Source: DASVTR01 sp036382855 (GTDB lineage Bacteria; Acidobacteriota; Blastocatellia; Pyrinomonadales; Pyrinomonadaceae). Taken from it: a stretch of DNA of 64,000 nt. Both the position numbers and the translations under genes were made by a program. This document shows, one piece after another, positions 8,761 to 16,468 of this stretch. How positions within the stretch are numbered: position 1 is the stretch's first letter; every line of letters begins with the position of its first letter. The stretch lies in assembly GCA_036382855.1 (NCBI GenBank), contig DASVPO010000009.1, positions 62,001-126,000 of the forward strand, given 5' to 3'. The notes below the pieces were generated by a model. That model worked only from the letters and a program-made list of their open reading frames with translations, made no database searches and had not been told where the DNA came from.

Positions 8761-9783
8761 ATGCTTAGTCAAGTTGTCGAGTTGATTGAATCGAAACGAC
8801 GCTTTGCAATCACCTCGCACATCCGCCCCGACGGCGACGGTCTAGGTTCGTCGCTCGGCCTCTACTGGGTTTTGCGCGCACTGGACAAAGAGGCAGAGGT
8901 GATCATTCACGACCCCGTGCCGCACTCCTACCTGAAACTTCCGGGCGCAAGCGAAGTCCGCGTCACAGAGAGCATTGACCGCCCCTACGACGCCGTTTTC
9001 GTCATCGAATGTTCGGACATTACGCGCCCCGGCATCAAGGATTTGGACAGGCAGTTTGTCGTCAACATAGATCATCATTCGACGAGCGCGATGTTTGGCA
9101 CAATCAACTGGATTGACGCGACTGCCTCGGCCGTCGGCGAGATGATTTACAATCTGTGCAAAGCGACCGGCGTGCGCGTGACGAAAGAGATAGCCGAGTG
9201 TGTCTACACCGCGCTCATCACAGACACGGGTTCTTTCCACTACTCGAACACGACGGAGCGCACCTTTAAGGTAGCGTCCGAACTGGTGCGCGCAGGAGTC
9301 AAACCTGCGAAGATTGCGCAGGCAGTCTTCTCAAGTTATCCGTGGGCCAAGATTGAATTGCTTGGCAAGGTGCTGGCTACCGTCAAGCGCGACGCGACGG
9401 GGCGCATCGCTTGGATGCGGCAGACGCTTGAGATGCAGAAAGGCGCTGGCGCAACAGAAGAAGACGGGGACGGCTTCGTCAACTATCCTTTAACGGTCGC
9501 GGAGGTTGAGGCGGTCGCGCTCTTGAAAGAGACTGCGCCCGGCATCTATCGCACTTCCTTGCGCTCGAAGGGCGACATCAACGTCGCACGCGTCGCGGAG
9601 AAATTCGGCGGCGGCGGACACCGCAACGCAGCAGGCTGCACGCTCACGGGCGATTGGGATGAGGCCGAACGCATTATCGTCTCCCTCTTGCAGGAGGCCG
9701 TCGAGCACCGCAGCAACGGCCACCGCGACAGCGTTAAAGCAGCCCTCGCCAAACATGATTCGCGTGCGGAGACCGCAGCGTAA
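8761..9783 (+). CDS. nrnA: DHH/DHHA1 phosphoesterase, NrnA-type oligoribonuclease/pAp phosphatase
   Basis: 340 residues from ATG 8761; a TTG three codons upstream lies inside the T-run of the array and is less likely. NrnA-type enzymes degrade short RNA oligomers and dephosphorylate 3'-phosphoadenosine 5'-phosphate using manganese. The DHH domain shows HIRPDGDGLGSSLGL, CSD, NIDHH and TALITDTGSF; the C-terminal DHHA1 domain has the substrate-binding FGGGGHRNAAGC. A DHH protein after rbfA is a common operon arrangement. Translation must start immediately downstream of a very strong hairpin. Confidence 0.92.
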   Translation: MLSQVVELIESKRRFAITSHIRPDGDGLGSSLGLYWVLRALDKEAEVIIHDPVPHSYLKLPGASEVRVTESIDRPYDAVFVIECSDITRPGIKDLDRQFVVNIDHHSTSAMFGTINWIDATASAVGEMIYNLCKATGVRVTKEIAECVYTALITDTGSFHYSNTTERTFKVASELVRAGVKPAKIAQAVFSSYPWAKIELLGKVLATVKRDATGRIAWMRQTLEMQKGAGATEEDGDGFVNYPLTVAEVEAVALLKETAPGIYRTSLRSKGDINVARVAEKFGGGGHRNAAGCTLTGDWDEAERIIVSLLQEAVEHRSNGHRDSVKAALAKHDSRAETAA

Positions 9784-9785
9784 AG

Positions 9786-9896
9786 CAGTAGTTCGTAATC
9801 AGGAAGTCAGGAGTTGGAAGAACTGTTAATCGGGAAATGGTGGTCGTCGCCTCATTTTCCTGATTCTGAATTCTCTGCTCCTGACTTCTGTAGTTG
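9786..9896. repeat. Degenerate inverted array between nrnA and cobO
   Basis: AAGTCAGGAG near 9804-9813 recurs inverted as CTCCTGACTT near 9878-9887, and the flanking parts (AATCAGG, GGGAAATG against CATTTTCCTGATT) also match imperfectly in inverted order with spacing of about 7-8 nt. It resembles an eroded member of the heptamer family. Confidence 0.55.
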
Positions 9897-9900
9897 AGCG

Positions 9901-10479
9901 ATGTCTGTTAAAGAGAAAAAGTATAAATGGAGGCGGGCGGATTATCAGGAGCAGACGCGCGGGCTGCTGATGGTTCACACGGGCGACGGCAAGGGCAAGA
10001 CGACGTGTGCGCTCGGCTTGATGATGCGCGCGGCGGGGCGCGGGCTGAATTGCTGCATGATCCAGTTTATGAAGTCGCGCAACGACCGCTACGGCGAGCA
10101 CGAGTCGGCTGAGAAACTCGGCATCGAAGTGCATACGATGGGCGATGGCTTTACGTGGGACACGAAGAACCCGGAGCAGGATCGCGAGACCGCCAGACAG
10201 ACGTGGGCCTTGTGTGTCGAGAAGATGCGGAGCGGCGAATACGACCTGCTGGTCTTCGACGAACTCGTTTACGTTCTCAGCTACGAGATGCTGCCCGTCG
10301 GAGAAGTGCTTGCGGAAATCGCACGCATACGCGCTGAGCAGACGGCGCTGCACATTATCTTAACAGGACGCGACGCGCCCGCAGCGCTCGTCGAAGCCGC
10401 AGACCTCGTCACGGAAATGCGCGAGATTAAGCACCCTTTTCAGGCGGGCATCCGCGCGCAGCAAGGCATCGAATTTTAA
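9901..10479 (+). CDS. cobO: Cob(I)yrinic acid a,c-diamide adenosyltransferase
   Basis: 192 residues, the usual length for the CobA/CobO/BtuR family. It transfers the adenosyl group of ATP to the cobalt of corrinoids, needed for adenosylcobalamin synthesis or salvage. The P-loop VHTGDGKGKTTCALGL is near residue 25; VFDELVYVLSYEML and LTGRDAP are further family segments, and the C-terminal KHPFQAGIRAQQGIEF is characteristic. No other cobalamin gene is nearby, so salvage is as likely as full synthesis. Arrays border it on both sides. Confidence 0.95.
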   Translation: MSVKEKKYKWRRADYQEQTRGLLMVHTGDGKGKTTCALGLMMRAAGRGLNCCMIQFMKSRNDRYGEHESAEKLGIEVHTMGDGFTWDTKNPEQDRETARQTWALCVEKMRSGEYDLLVFDELVYVLSYEMLPVGEVLAEIARIRAEQTALHIILTGRDAPAALVEAADLVTEMREIKHPFQAGIRAQQGIEF

Positions 10480-10480
10480 C

Positions 10481-10560
10481 GGTGAACGCGGAACGATGAA
10501 CGATGAAGTATAAGACGAAGGGTTTACAGTTCATCGTTCATCGTTCCGCCTTCATCGTTT
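10481..10560. repeat. Inverted heptamer array between cobO and accD (GATGAAC/GCGGAAC units)
   Basis: A perfect 20-bp stem pairs 10488-10507 with 10530-10549 around a 22-nt loop. The units are CGATGAA and GCGGAAC, the same class as the array after the M16 protease gene near 54940. It starts 2 nt after the cobO stop. Confidence 0.9.
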
Positions 10561-10648
10561 TTATGCTACTCTCTGCGGCGTTCACGTCTTATCATTCATA
10601 CGAACAAGGCGACCGTCCCTCCGGGCGGCATTTCAGTAATAGAAACCT

Positions 10649-11554
10649 ATGACATGGTTTCGTAAAAACAAGCAGAAGAACGAAGCCGTGCCGGTTGAGG
10701 AACGGCGCGTTAAAACCGAAGGCATCTGGGTCAAGTGTGATGCCTGCGACGAACCGCTCTACAAACGCGACCTCGAAGAATCGCTGCAAGTCTGCCACCA
10801 CTGCACATACCATTTCCGCCTCGACGCTCGCTCGCGCCTTGAGATGCTGTTCAACGACGGCATGTACGAAGAACTGGACGCGGAAATAATCTCGATTGAC
10901 CCGCTAAATTTTGTTGACAGCAAGCCTTATCCAGAGCGACTTGAGCAGGCGCGTCGCGTCTCCGGCCTCCCCGAAGCGATTATCAGCGGGCGCGGTCTTG
11001 TCGGCAGTCATCAGGTTTTCGCGGGTGCGATGGACATGCTCTTTATCGGCGGCTCGATGGGTTCAGCGGTTGGCGAAAAGGTCACACGCCTGATTGAGCG
11101 AGCGATTGACGAGCGCGGCGCTGTCATCATCTTCGCGGCTTCCGGCGGCGCGCGTATGCAGGAGGGCACGCTCTCCTTAATGCAGATGGCGAAAATCTCC
11201 GCCGCGCTCGCACAACTCGACGACGCGCGCCTGCCCTTCATCTCCGTCCTAACAGACCCTACGACGGGCGGCGTCACAGCCAGCTTCGCGATGCTCGGCG
11301 ACGTGATTATCGCCGAACCGAAAGCGCTGATAGGCTTCGCCGGGCCGCGCGTCATCGAACAGACTATTCGACAGAAACTACCGAAAGGTTTTCAGCGCTC
11401 CGAGTTTCTGCTCGAACACGGCATGCTCGACGCCGTCGTTGACCGCCGCGAGATGCGCGAATTTATCATCAAGACGCTCAACTTTATGATGAATCCCGAA
11501 ATCCTCCGCGAGCCGCAAGCCGACGAAGCTCTGCTGAAAAGAAGTGATGAGTAA
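10649..11554 (+). CDS. accD: Acetyl-CoA carboxylase carboxyltransferase subunit beta
   Basis: 301 residues. It forms, with AccA, the carboxyltransferase that makes malonyl-CoA for fatty-acid synthesis. The N-terminal zinc ribbon is visible as CDAC near residue 35 and CHHC near 54. The crotonase-like core has FAGAMDMLFIGGSMGSAVGE, AASGGARMQEGTLSLMQM, TDPTTGGVTASFAMLGD and IGFAGPRVIEQT. accA is not in the window. The last codons (SDE) and the TAA stop are contributed by the adjoining GTGATGA array, the same three residues that end RbfA. Confidence 0.96.
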   Translation: MTWFRKNKQKNEAVPVEERRVKTEGIWVKCDACDEPLYKRDLEESLQVCHHCTYHFRLDARSRLEMLFNDGMYEELDAEIISIDPLNFVDSKPYPERLEQARRVSGLPEAIISGRGLVGSHQVFAGAMDMLFIGGSMGSAVGEKVTRLIERAIDERGAVIIFAASGGARMQEGTLSLMQMAKISAALAQLDDARLPFISVLTDPTTGGVTASFAMLGDVIIAEPKALIGFAGPRVIEQTIRQKLPKGFQRSEFLLEHGMLDAVVDRREMREFIIKTLNFMMNPEILREPQADEALLKRSDE

Positions 11555-11624
11555 TGAGTGATGCGTGATGAGTTGAAGAACTCTTTCTGTTACTCATCAC
11601 TCATCACTCATCACTCATCACTTC
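11541..11624. repeat. Inverted heptamer array between accD and folC (GTGATGA units)
   Basis: The left arm (11541-11572) and right arm (11593-11624) are each 32 nt, about four GTGATGA units, and match as inverted copies with two mismatches. A left-arm variant unit supplies the TAA stop of accD. The loop is 20 nt. Confidence 0.92.
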
Positions 11625-11636
11625 CTTACTTCTCCT

Positions 11637-12962
11637 ATGCTTTACGCCGAAGCGCTTCAGTACCTACTGAGTCTGGGCCATGAGACGCTGGCGATGAAGC
11701 TCGGCCTCGCCAACACGGAGCGGCTGCTCGAAGCCCTGGGCCAACCTCAGAAAGCTTTCCGTAAAGTCCAGATCGCGGGCACAAACGGCAAGGGTTCGAG
11801 CGCCGTCATGCTCTATGAAATTGCACGCGCGGCGGGAATCAACGCGGCCCTCTACACTTCACCGCATCTCGTCAACATCACAGAGCGCATGCGCTTTAAC
11901 GGGCAGGAAATTCAGCCGCAGTATTTTGCAGAGTTGACCGCCAAGGTCAGGAAGGTGTCAACGGAATTGCGCGACGCGGGCGTGCTTCCGGCCCTGCCGA
12001 CCTTCTTTGAGCATCTGACAGTGATGTTTCTGCTGGCCTGTTCCGAGATGAAGATGGAACTGGTCATTCTTGAGACGGGCCTCGGCGGACGCCTTGATGC
12101 AACGACTGCTGCCGGAGCTGAAATCGTTGCCATCTCTCCCGTCGCGCTAGACCATCAGGAGTATCTTGGCAACACGCTCGCGGACATCGCCGCCGAAAAG
12201 GCCGCGATTATTCGCCCGGGCGTCAGGGCAGCTATCGTTGCGCCGCAGCAGCCGGAAGCGCTTGCCGTCATTAAGCAGCGAGCGGCTTCGTGCGAAGTCG
12301 GCTTGCGCTTGAATGATTGTCGTGTTGAAGTTCGGGGCGCTGAGCAGGACGGTCGTCTGCGTGCAACTTTTAAAACGTCCGAGGATGTTTACGAGAACGT
12401 GCTGCTCGGCCTGCGCGGTCGGCATCAGGCGACAAACGCTTGCGTCGCAACCGGGCTGGCCGAAGCCCTGCGTCAAAGCGGCTTTGCCATCAAGCGCGCA
12501 GACATCATCTCAGGATTAGAGCGCGCAAGGCACGCCGGACGCCTTGAAATCAGGGAGGGCCAGCCGCGCATACTGTTTGATGGCGCGCACAACGTCGCCG
12601 GAGCGCGTGCGTTGCGCGATTATCTGGATGAATTCGTGCAAACTCCACTGACGCTCGTCTTCGGCGCGATGCGCGACAAGGAACTGGCGGAGATAGCAGC
12701 GATTCTCTTTCCGGCAGCACGCCGCTTGATTCTTGCGGAGCCAACGTCGCCGCGCGCTGCGACGCTCGAAATGCTCGTAGATGCGCTGCCGCCCGATTAT
12801 GCTTCTCAAACGGAGGTGACGCTGGCAAAGAGTTTGCGTGAAGCGTTGAGCCATGCGAGAGAGCAAACGCCGCGTGATGAATTAATCTGCGTGACAGGCT
12901 CGCTCTATCTCGTCGGAGAAGCGCAGAGTCTACTGTTGTCTCCTGCGCGTGAGAGCGATTGA
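11637..12962 (+). CDS. folC: Bifunctional folylpolyglutamate synthase / dihydrofolate synthase
   Basis: 441 residues, usual for FolC. It adds glutamate to dihydropteroate and then to folates, ATP-dependently, in the cytoplasm. The Mur-ligase-type ATP site IAGTNGKGSSAVM is near residue 45, then YTSPHLVNITERMRFNG, ILETGLGGRLDATT, SPVALDHQEYLG and the C-terminal ILFDGAHNVAGARAL. accD-folC is a frequent bacterial gene pair. Together with thyA and folA it is the third folate-linked gene at this end of the window. Confidence 0.96.
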   Translation: MLYAEALQYLLSLGHETLAMKLGLANTERLLEALGQPQKAFRKVQIAGTNGKGSSAVMLYEIARAAGINAALYTSPHLVNITERMRFNGQEIQPQYFAELTAKVRKVSTELRDAGVLPALPTFFEHLTVMFLLACSEMKMELVILETGLGGRLDATTAAGAEIVAISPVALDHQEYLGNTLADIAAEKAAIIRPGVRAAIVAPQQPEALAVIKQRAASCEVGLRLNDCRVEVRGAEQDGRLRATFKTSEDVYENVLLGLRGRHQATNACVATGLAEALRQSGFAIKRADIISGLERARHAGRLEIREGQPRILFDGAHNVAGARALRDYLDEFVQTPLTLVFGAMRDKELAEIAAILFPAARRLILAEPTSPRAATLEMLVDALPPDYASQTEVTLAKSLREALSHAREQTPRDELICVTGSLYLVGEAQSLLLSPARESD

Positions 12963-13055
12963 AGCTTGCGCCGCGTTGTTCCAGCGTTTCTTCCGAATCG
13001 CAGCGCCGTTTGCAGCGGGGCTTTCAAAAAACGTAAACTGCACAAACCGAATTTT

Positions 13056-13637
13056 ATGGCTACACCTGAAACAATGGAGACGCCCGAAGTGCTCGCGACC
13101 GAGGAGATTTACCACGGGCGCGTTATTGATGTCTCGCTCTACACCGTCCGCGAAGGCGCGCAGACTTACCAGCGCGAGGTCGTGCATCATCCGGGCGGCG
13201 CGTGTGCTGTCGCCGTCTTTGCCGATAACACAATCGCGCTCGTCAGGCAGTATCGCCAGCCGACCGTGCGTTTCGTGCTGGAGCTTCCGGCGGGCCGGAT
13301 TGAAGCGCCGGAGCGTCCTGAAGATTGTGCCGCGCGTGAGCTGGAAGAAGAAATAGGAGTCAGGGCCGGGAGCATGGAAAAGCTGGCGGAGTTTTTCACG
13401 ACGCCGGGCTTCTGTGAAGAAAAGCTGTGGGTCTATCTCGCGACCGAGTTAACGGAAACAGAGCAGAGCCTTGAGGACGACGAACTGGTGGAGGTTGTGC
13501 GCGTCTCTTTTTCGCGTGCGCTGGAGATGATTGCCAGCGGCGAGATAGAAGACGCCAAGACTATCATCGGCCTGCTGCTCGCCGCCGACCGTCTGGGGAT
13601 TCGACGAGATGACACGGATGATGCAGCGCTAGAATAA
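13056..13637 (+). CDS. Nudix hydrolase, ADP-ribose pyrophosphatase type
   Basis: 193 residues from ATG 13056. A TTG at 12966 would add 30 basic, unfamily-like residues and is rejected. The Nudix box runs from GRIEAPERPEDCAAREL to EEEIGV and fits G-x5-E-x7-R-E-U-x-E-E-x-G-U. The protein layout (YHGRVIDVSLYTVREG, VRQYRQPTVRFVLELPAGR, TTPGFCEEKLWVYLA) is that of NudF-like enzymes that hydrolyse ADP-ribose to AMP and ribose 5-phosphate with magnesium. Exact substrate is inferred from the family only. Confidence 0.9.
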   Translation: MATPETMETPEVLATEEIYHGRVIDVSLYTVREGAQTYQREVVHHPGGACAVAVFADNTIALVRQYRQPTVRFVLELPAGRIEAPERPEDCAARELEEEIGVRAGSMEKLAEFFTTPGFCEEKLWVYLATELTETEQSLEDDELVEVVRVSFSRALEMIASGEIEDAKTIIGLLLAADRLGIRRDDTDDAALE

Positions 13638-13662
13638 TTACAGCACTTCCATGGAGGAATGA

Positions 13663-13929
13663 ATGCAAACGAGTTGCCCGCATCTCAAACAGGTGCGCGA
13701 GGTCACGCCGAGCGCTGAAGGGTGCGAGGATTGTTTGAAAATTGGCGACCGTTGGGTGCACCTGCGAATCTGCGAGACGTGCGGCCACGTCGGCTGTTGC
13801 GATAGCTCTAAGAACAAGCACGCGACGAAGCATTTTCACAAGAGCCGTCATCCCATCATCAAATCATTCGAGCCCGGTGAAGACTGGGCCTACTGCTACG
13901 TTGACGAGATGTTTTTCGAGTCTCTGTAA
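13663..13929 (+). CDS. UBP-type zinc finger protein
   Basis: 88 residues, preceded by GGAGG at a good distance from the ATG. Almost the whole protein is one UBP zinc finger: CPHL near the N-terminus, EGCEDCLKIG, LRICETCGHVGCCDSS and NKHATKHFHKSRHPIIKS. In eukaryotes this fold binds the ubiquitin C-terminus; bacterial single-domain versions have no settled function. It follows the Nudix gene by 25 nt and may be cotranscribed. Confidence 0.9.
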   Translation: MQTSCPHLKQVREVTPSAEGCEDCLKIGDRWVHLRICETCGHVGCCDSSKNKHATKHFHKSRHPIIKSFEPGEDWAYCYVDEMFFESL

Positions 13930-13933
13930 ATAA

Positions 13934-14009
13934 AGCCCAATGTCCAGAGTCAGGAATGATGCTTGTATGACTTCGGACATTGGACTTTGGACATTGGACT
14001 TTGGACTAA
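13934..14009. repeat. Inverted heptamer array ahead of the CPBP protease (GGACATT/GGACTTT units)
   Basis: The right arm has five tandem 7-nt units (GGACATT, GGACTTT, GGACATT, GGACTTT, GGACTAA) at 13975-14009. A shorter inverted partner (CCCAATGTCCAGAGTC) lies at about 13935-13951. An upstream reading of the next gene would translate this array, but that start is not supported. Confidence 0.85.
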
Positions 14010-14034
14010 CTTCTCTCTTACACTTCCGCCTATC

Positions 14035-14952
14035 GTGGAAACAGAGAAAGAACCCGCATCGAGGATTCCCCTGCCTGCCGATAGCTACGCGACGATAGCG
14101 CAGCCGCCAGCCAGACGGCCTTCAATCATCGCAGGCTACGACCCGGACAATCCGCCATGGAGTTCTCTTGCAGCCATCGCTGTCTGGCTGGCGAGCGTCC
14201 TCTTCATACTCTTTATTCCGGCCATTGCCGTGCTCCCCTACGCTTTCTACAAATCTGCGGGCGCGGCGCGTGATTCTCAAACGCTGCTGAAGGCTCTGAC
14301 CGATAGCACGGCCATTCTGATTTCAATCCTTTCCGTTATCCCTGCGCATTTGCTCACGCTCGGAGTTGTGTGGGCGGTGGTCACGAACTTCGGCAAGCGG
14401 CGTTTCTGGCCGGCGCTCGGATGGAGTTGGAGCGAGCGTTTTGGTTTCTGGCCGAGCGCGGGGCTGGCAGTCCTGCTTCTCGTGGTTGGAGTTCTGGTCA
14501 CATGGCTGGCGGGCGGCGAGAAGACGCAGATTGACCAGATTGTCGCCAACTCAACTGCCGCGCGCTACTCGCTGGCGCTTCTGGCCGCAACCACCGGCCC
14601 ACTTGTCGAAGAACTTGTTTATCGCGGCGTGCTCTATTCCGCGTTTCAAAGAACCATCGGCGCTATCTGGGCCATCGTCTTCGTCTCCACTCTCTTCACC
14701 CTAGTGCACGTCTTTCAGTACTACAACAATCTGGGCGTCATCGCAGTTATCTCCATCCTGAGCATTAGCCTGACGCTGGTGCGCGCCTATACGGGGCGGT
14801 TGCTGCCCTGCTTCGTGATGCACCTGGTCTTCAACGGCATTCAATCCATCTTTATTATCATCGAACCTTACCTGCCACATTCCGCTCCCGGCGATGAACA
14901 GAAAGCCGCGGCGCTCGTCTGTCTGGTGCGCGCCTTTCATGGTTTGAACTGA
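14035..14952 (+). CDS. CPBP-family intramembrane metalloprotease
   Basis: 305 residues from GTG 14035; an upstream TTG (13963) would place the start inside the heptamer array. After a cytoplasmic N-terminus of about 60 residues come several hydrophobic helices. The family motifs are present in order: EELVYRG (EExxxR), FTLVHVF (FxxxH) and HLVFNG (HxxxN), the presumed metal and catalytic residues of type-II CAAX prenyl endopeptidase/bacteriocin-processing relatives. The physiological substrate in bacteria of this kind is unknown. The next gene begins 2 nt after its stop, so the two are probably translated from one message. Confidence 0.88.
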   Translation: METEKEPASRIPLPADSYATIAQPPARRPSIIAGYDPDNPPWSSLAAIAVWLASVLFILFIPAIAVLPYAFYKSAGAARDSQTLLKALTDSTAILISILSVIPAHLLTLGVVWAVVTNFGKRRFWPALGWSWSERFGFWPSAGLAVLLLVVGVLVTWLAGGEKTQIDQIVANSTAARYSLALLAATTGPLVEELVYRGVLYSAFQRTIGAIWAIVFVSTLFTLVHVFQYYNNLGVIAVISILSISLTLVRAYTGRLLPCFVMHLVFNGIQSIFIIIEPYLPHSAPGDEQKAAALVCLVRAFHGLN

Positions 14953-14954
14953 AG

Positions 14955-16457
14955 ATGACGCATGAGGTCGTAGTCGTCGGCGGCGGGCTTGGCGGACTGA
15001 CTGCTGCCGCGTTGCTGGCAGCGCGCGGCGTTAACGTCTGTCTGCTTGAGAAGGAGGCGCAGGCTGGCGGCTGCGCCGCAACTTTCCAGAAATTCGGCCA
15101 CACGTTTGAGTCTACCGCGTCGCTCTATGCCGGATGGCATCCGGGCGAAATACACGAGCGCGTGTTTGCAGAGTTGCCCGTCGAGGCTCCCGGAGTCAGC
15201 CCCGTCTCGCCCGCTTACGTCGTCCGTCTGCCTGACAAGACGGAGGTCGCTTTATGCGTTGATGATGAAGCATTCGAGAGCGACTTGCGCGCAGCTTTTC
15301 CTGAATGCGCGGAAGCAGCCGTCAGTTTCTACCGTGAGATAGCGCCCATCGGCGGGGCATTGCAACGCGGCGCGGCGCGCGTTCCAGATTTAGCGACCGC
15401 TTCCAGAGTGCGCAGGCTGCGCGCCACAGCGCCGGAAGCACTCGTCATCAAGCGCATTCTCGCGTCTGCGAATCACACGACCGCCGAGCATTTGACGAAG
15501 ACCTCAACGCGCTTTCGTCGTTTCATAGATGTCCAACTGCAAACGTTTGCTCAGTGTGCGAGCGAAGAGTGCGCCTACCTTTACGCCTGCGTCGCGCTCA
15601 GCTTACCGCGCAACGGGTTGCATAGCATTCGCGGCGGAGCATCGGCATTGACCGACGCGCTCATCGCTTCCATTAAAAAGAGCGGCGGGCTTGTGCGTCT
15701 TAATACGCCCGTGTTGCGCCTCGCCTATGATGCGAGCGGAAGGGCCACGGGCGTTGACCTGCTCAACGGCGAACGCATAGAAGCCACGCGCGCCATCATC
15801 AGCAACCTCACCGTCTGGGATACCTACGGCAAATTAATCGGCATGAATCGCACGCCTGAAGAGATACGACGCAAGCTCAAAATCTCGCGCGGCTGGGGCG
15901 CATACCTGCTCTACCTGAGCATCAGCGAAGCGGCCGCCGCCCGCCTGCCCGCACATCACATACTCTCTCTCGCTGACTGGCAGGAAGGGCAGGCTTACGA
16001 TGCGGAGGCTTCTCAATTCATGTTTGCCGCTGCGCACGAAGGGGACGCGCGTGCGCCCGCGGGCAGTCGTGCCGTGACGGTCTCAACCTTCACGGAAGCC
16101 TCACAGTGGTTTGCCTTTCACGAAGACGAGACGGAGCATGAGACTCAAGACCAGCAGATGCTCGAACGTTGCTGGAAGCTGCTGCACGCGGCGATGCCCG
16201 AACTAGGCGACCAGATAGAGATTATCGAAACAGCTACGCCGCGCACCTTTTATGAGAACACGCGGCGCAAACTCGGGATGGTCGGCGGAGTGGGCCAATC
16301 GCTCTCACTCTTTGGCTCAAACTCATGGACGCACCGCACGCCGCTTCCCAATCTCTTCCTCGTCGGCGATACGACATTTCCCGGCAACGGCGTCGCCGCC
16401 GTTACACACTCAGCCCTCATCGTCGCCAACGAATTAGCCACGGCTCATAAGCGATAG
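14955..16457 (+). CDS. FAD-dependent oxidoreductase of the carotenoid desaturase/isomerase (CrtI/CrtISO) type
   Basis: 500 residues. The N-terminal dinucleotide-binding fold VVVVGGGLGGLTAAALLAARG is followed by EKEAQAGGCAATFQKFGHTFE, and the C-terminal FAD site reads NLFLVGDTTFPGNGVAAVTHSALIVANELA. This layout matches phytoene desaturases, CrtISO-type prolycopene isomerases and retinol-saturase-like enzymes. No other carotenoid gene is nearby, so the substrate remains open. It is translationally close to the CPBP protease gene upstream and converges with the metallopeptidase gene downstream. Confidence 0.85.
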   Translation: MTHEVVVVGGGLGGLTAAALLAARGVNVCLLEKEAQAGGCAATFQKFGHTFESTASLYAGWHPGEIHERVFAELPVEAPGVSPVSPAYVVRLPDKTEVALCVDDEAFESDLRAAFPECAEAAVSFYREIAPIGGALQRGAARVPDLATASRVRRLRATAPEALVIKRILASANHTTAEHLTKTSTRFRRFIDVQLQTFAQCASEECAYLYACVALSLPRNGLHSIRGGASALTDALIASIKKSGGLVRLNTPVLRLAYDASGRATGVDLLNGERIEATRAIISNLTVWDTYGKLIGMNRTPEEIRRKLKISRGWGAYLLYLSISEAAAARLPAHHILSLADWQEGQAYDAEASQFMFAAAHEGDARAPAGSRAVTVSTFTEASQWFAFHEDETEHETQDQQMLERCWKLLHAAMPELGDQIEIIETATPRTFYENTRRKLGMVGGVGQSLSLFGSNSWTHRTPLPNLFLVGDTTFPGNGVAAVTHSALIVANELATAHKR

Positions 16458-16468
16458 CATGCTTCTTA

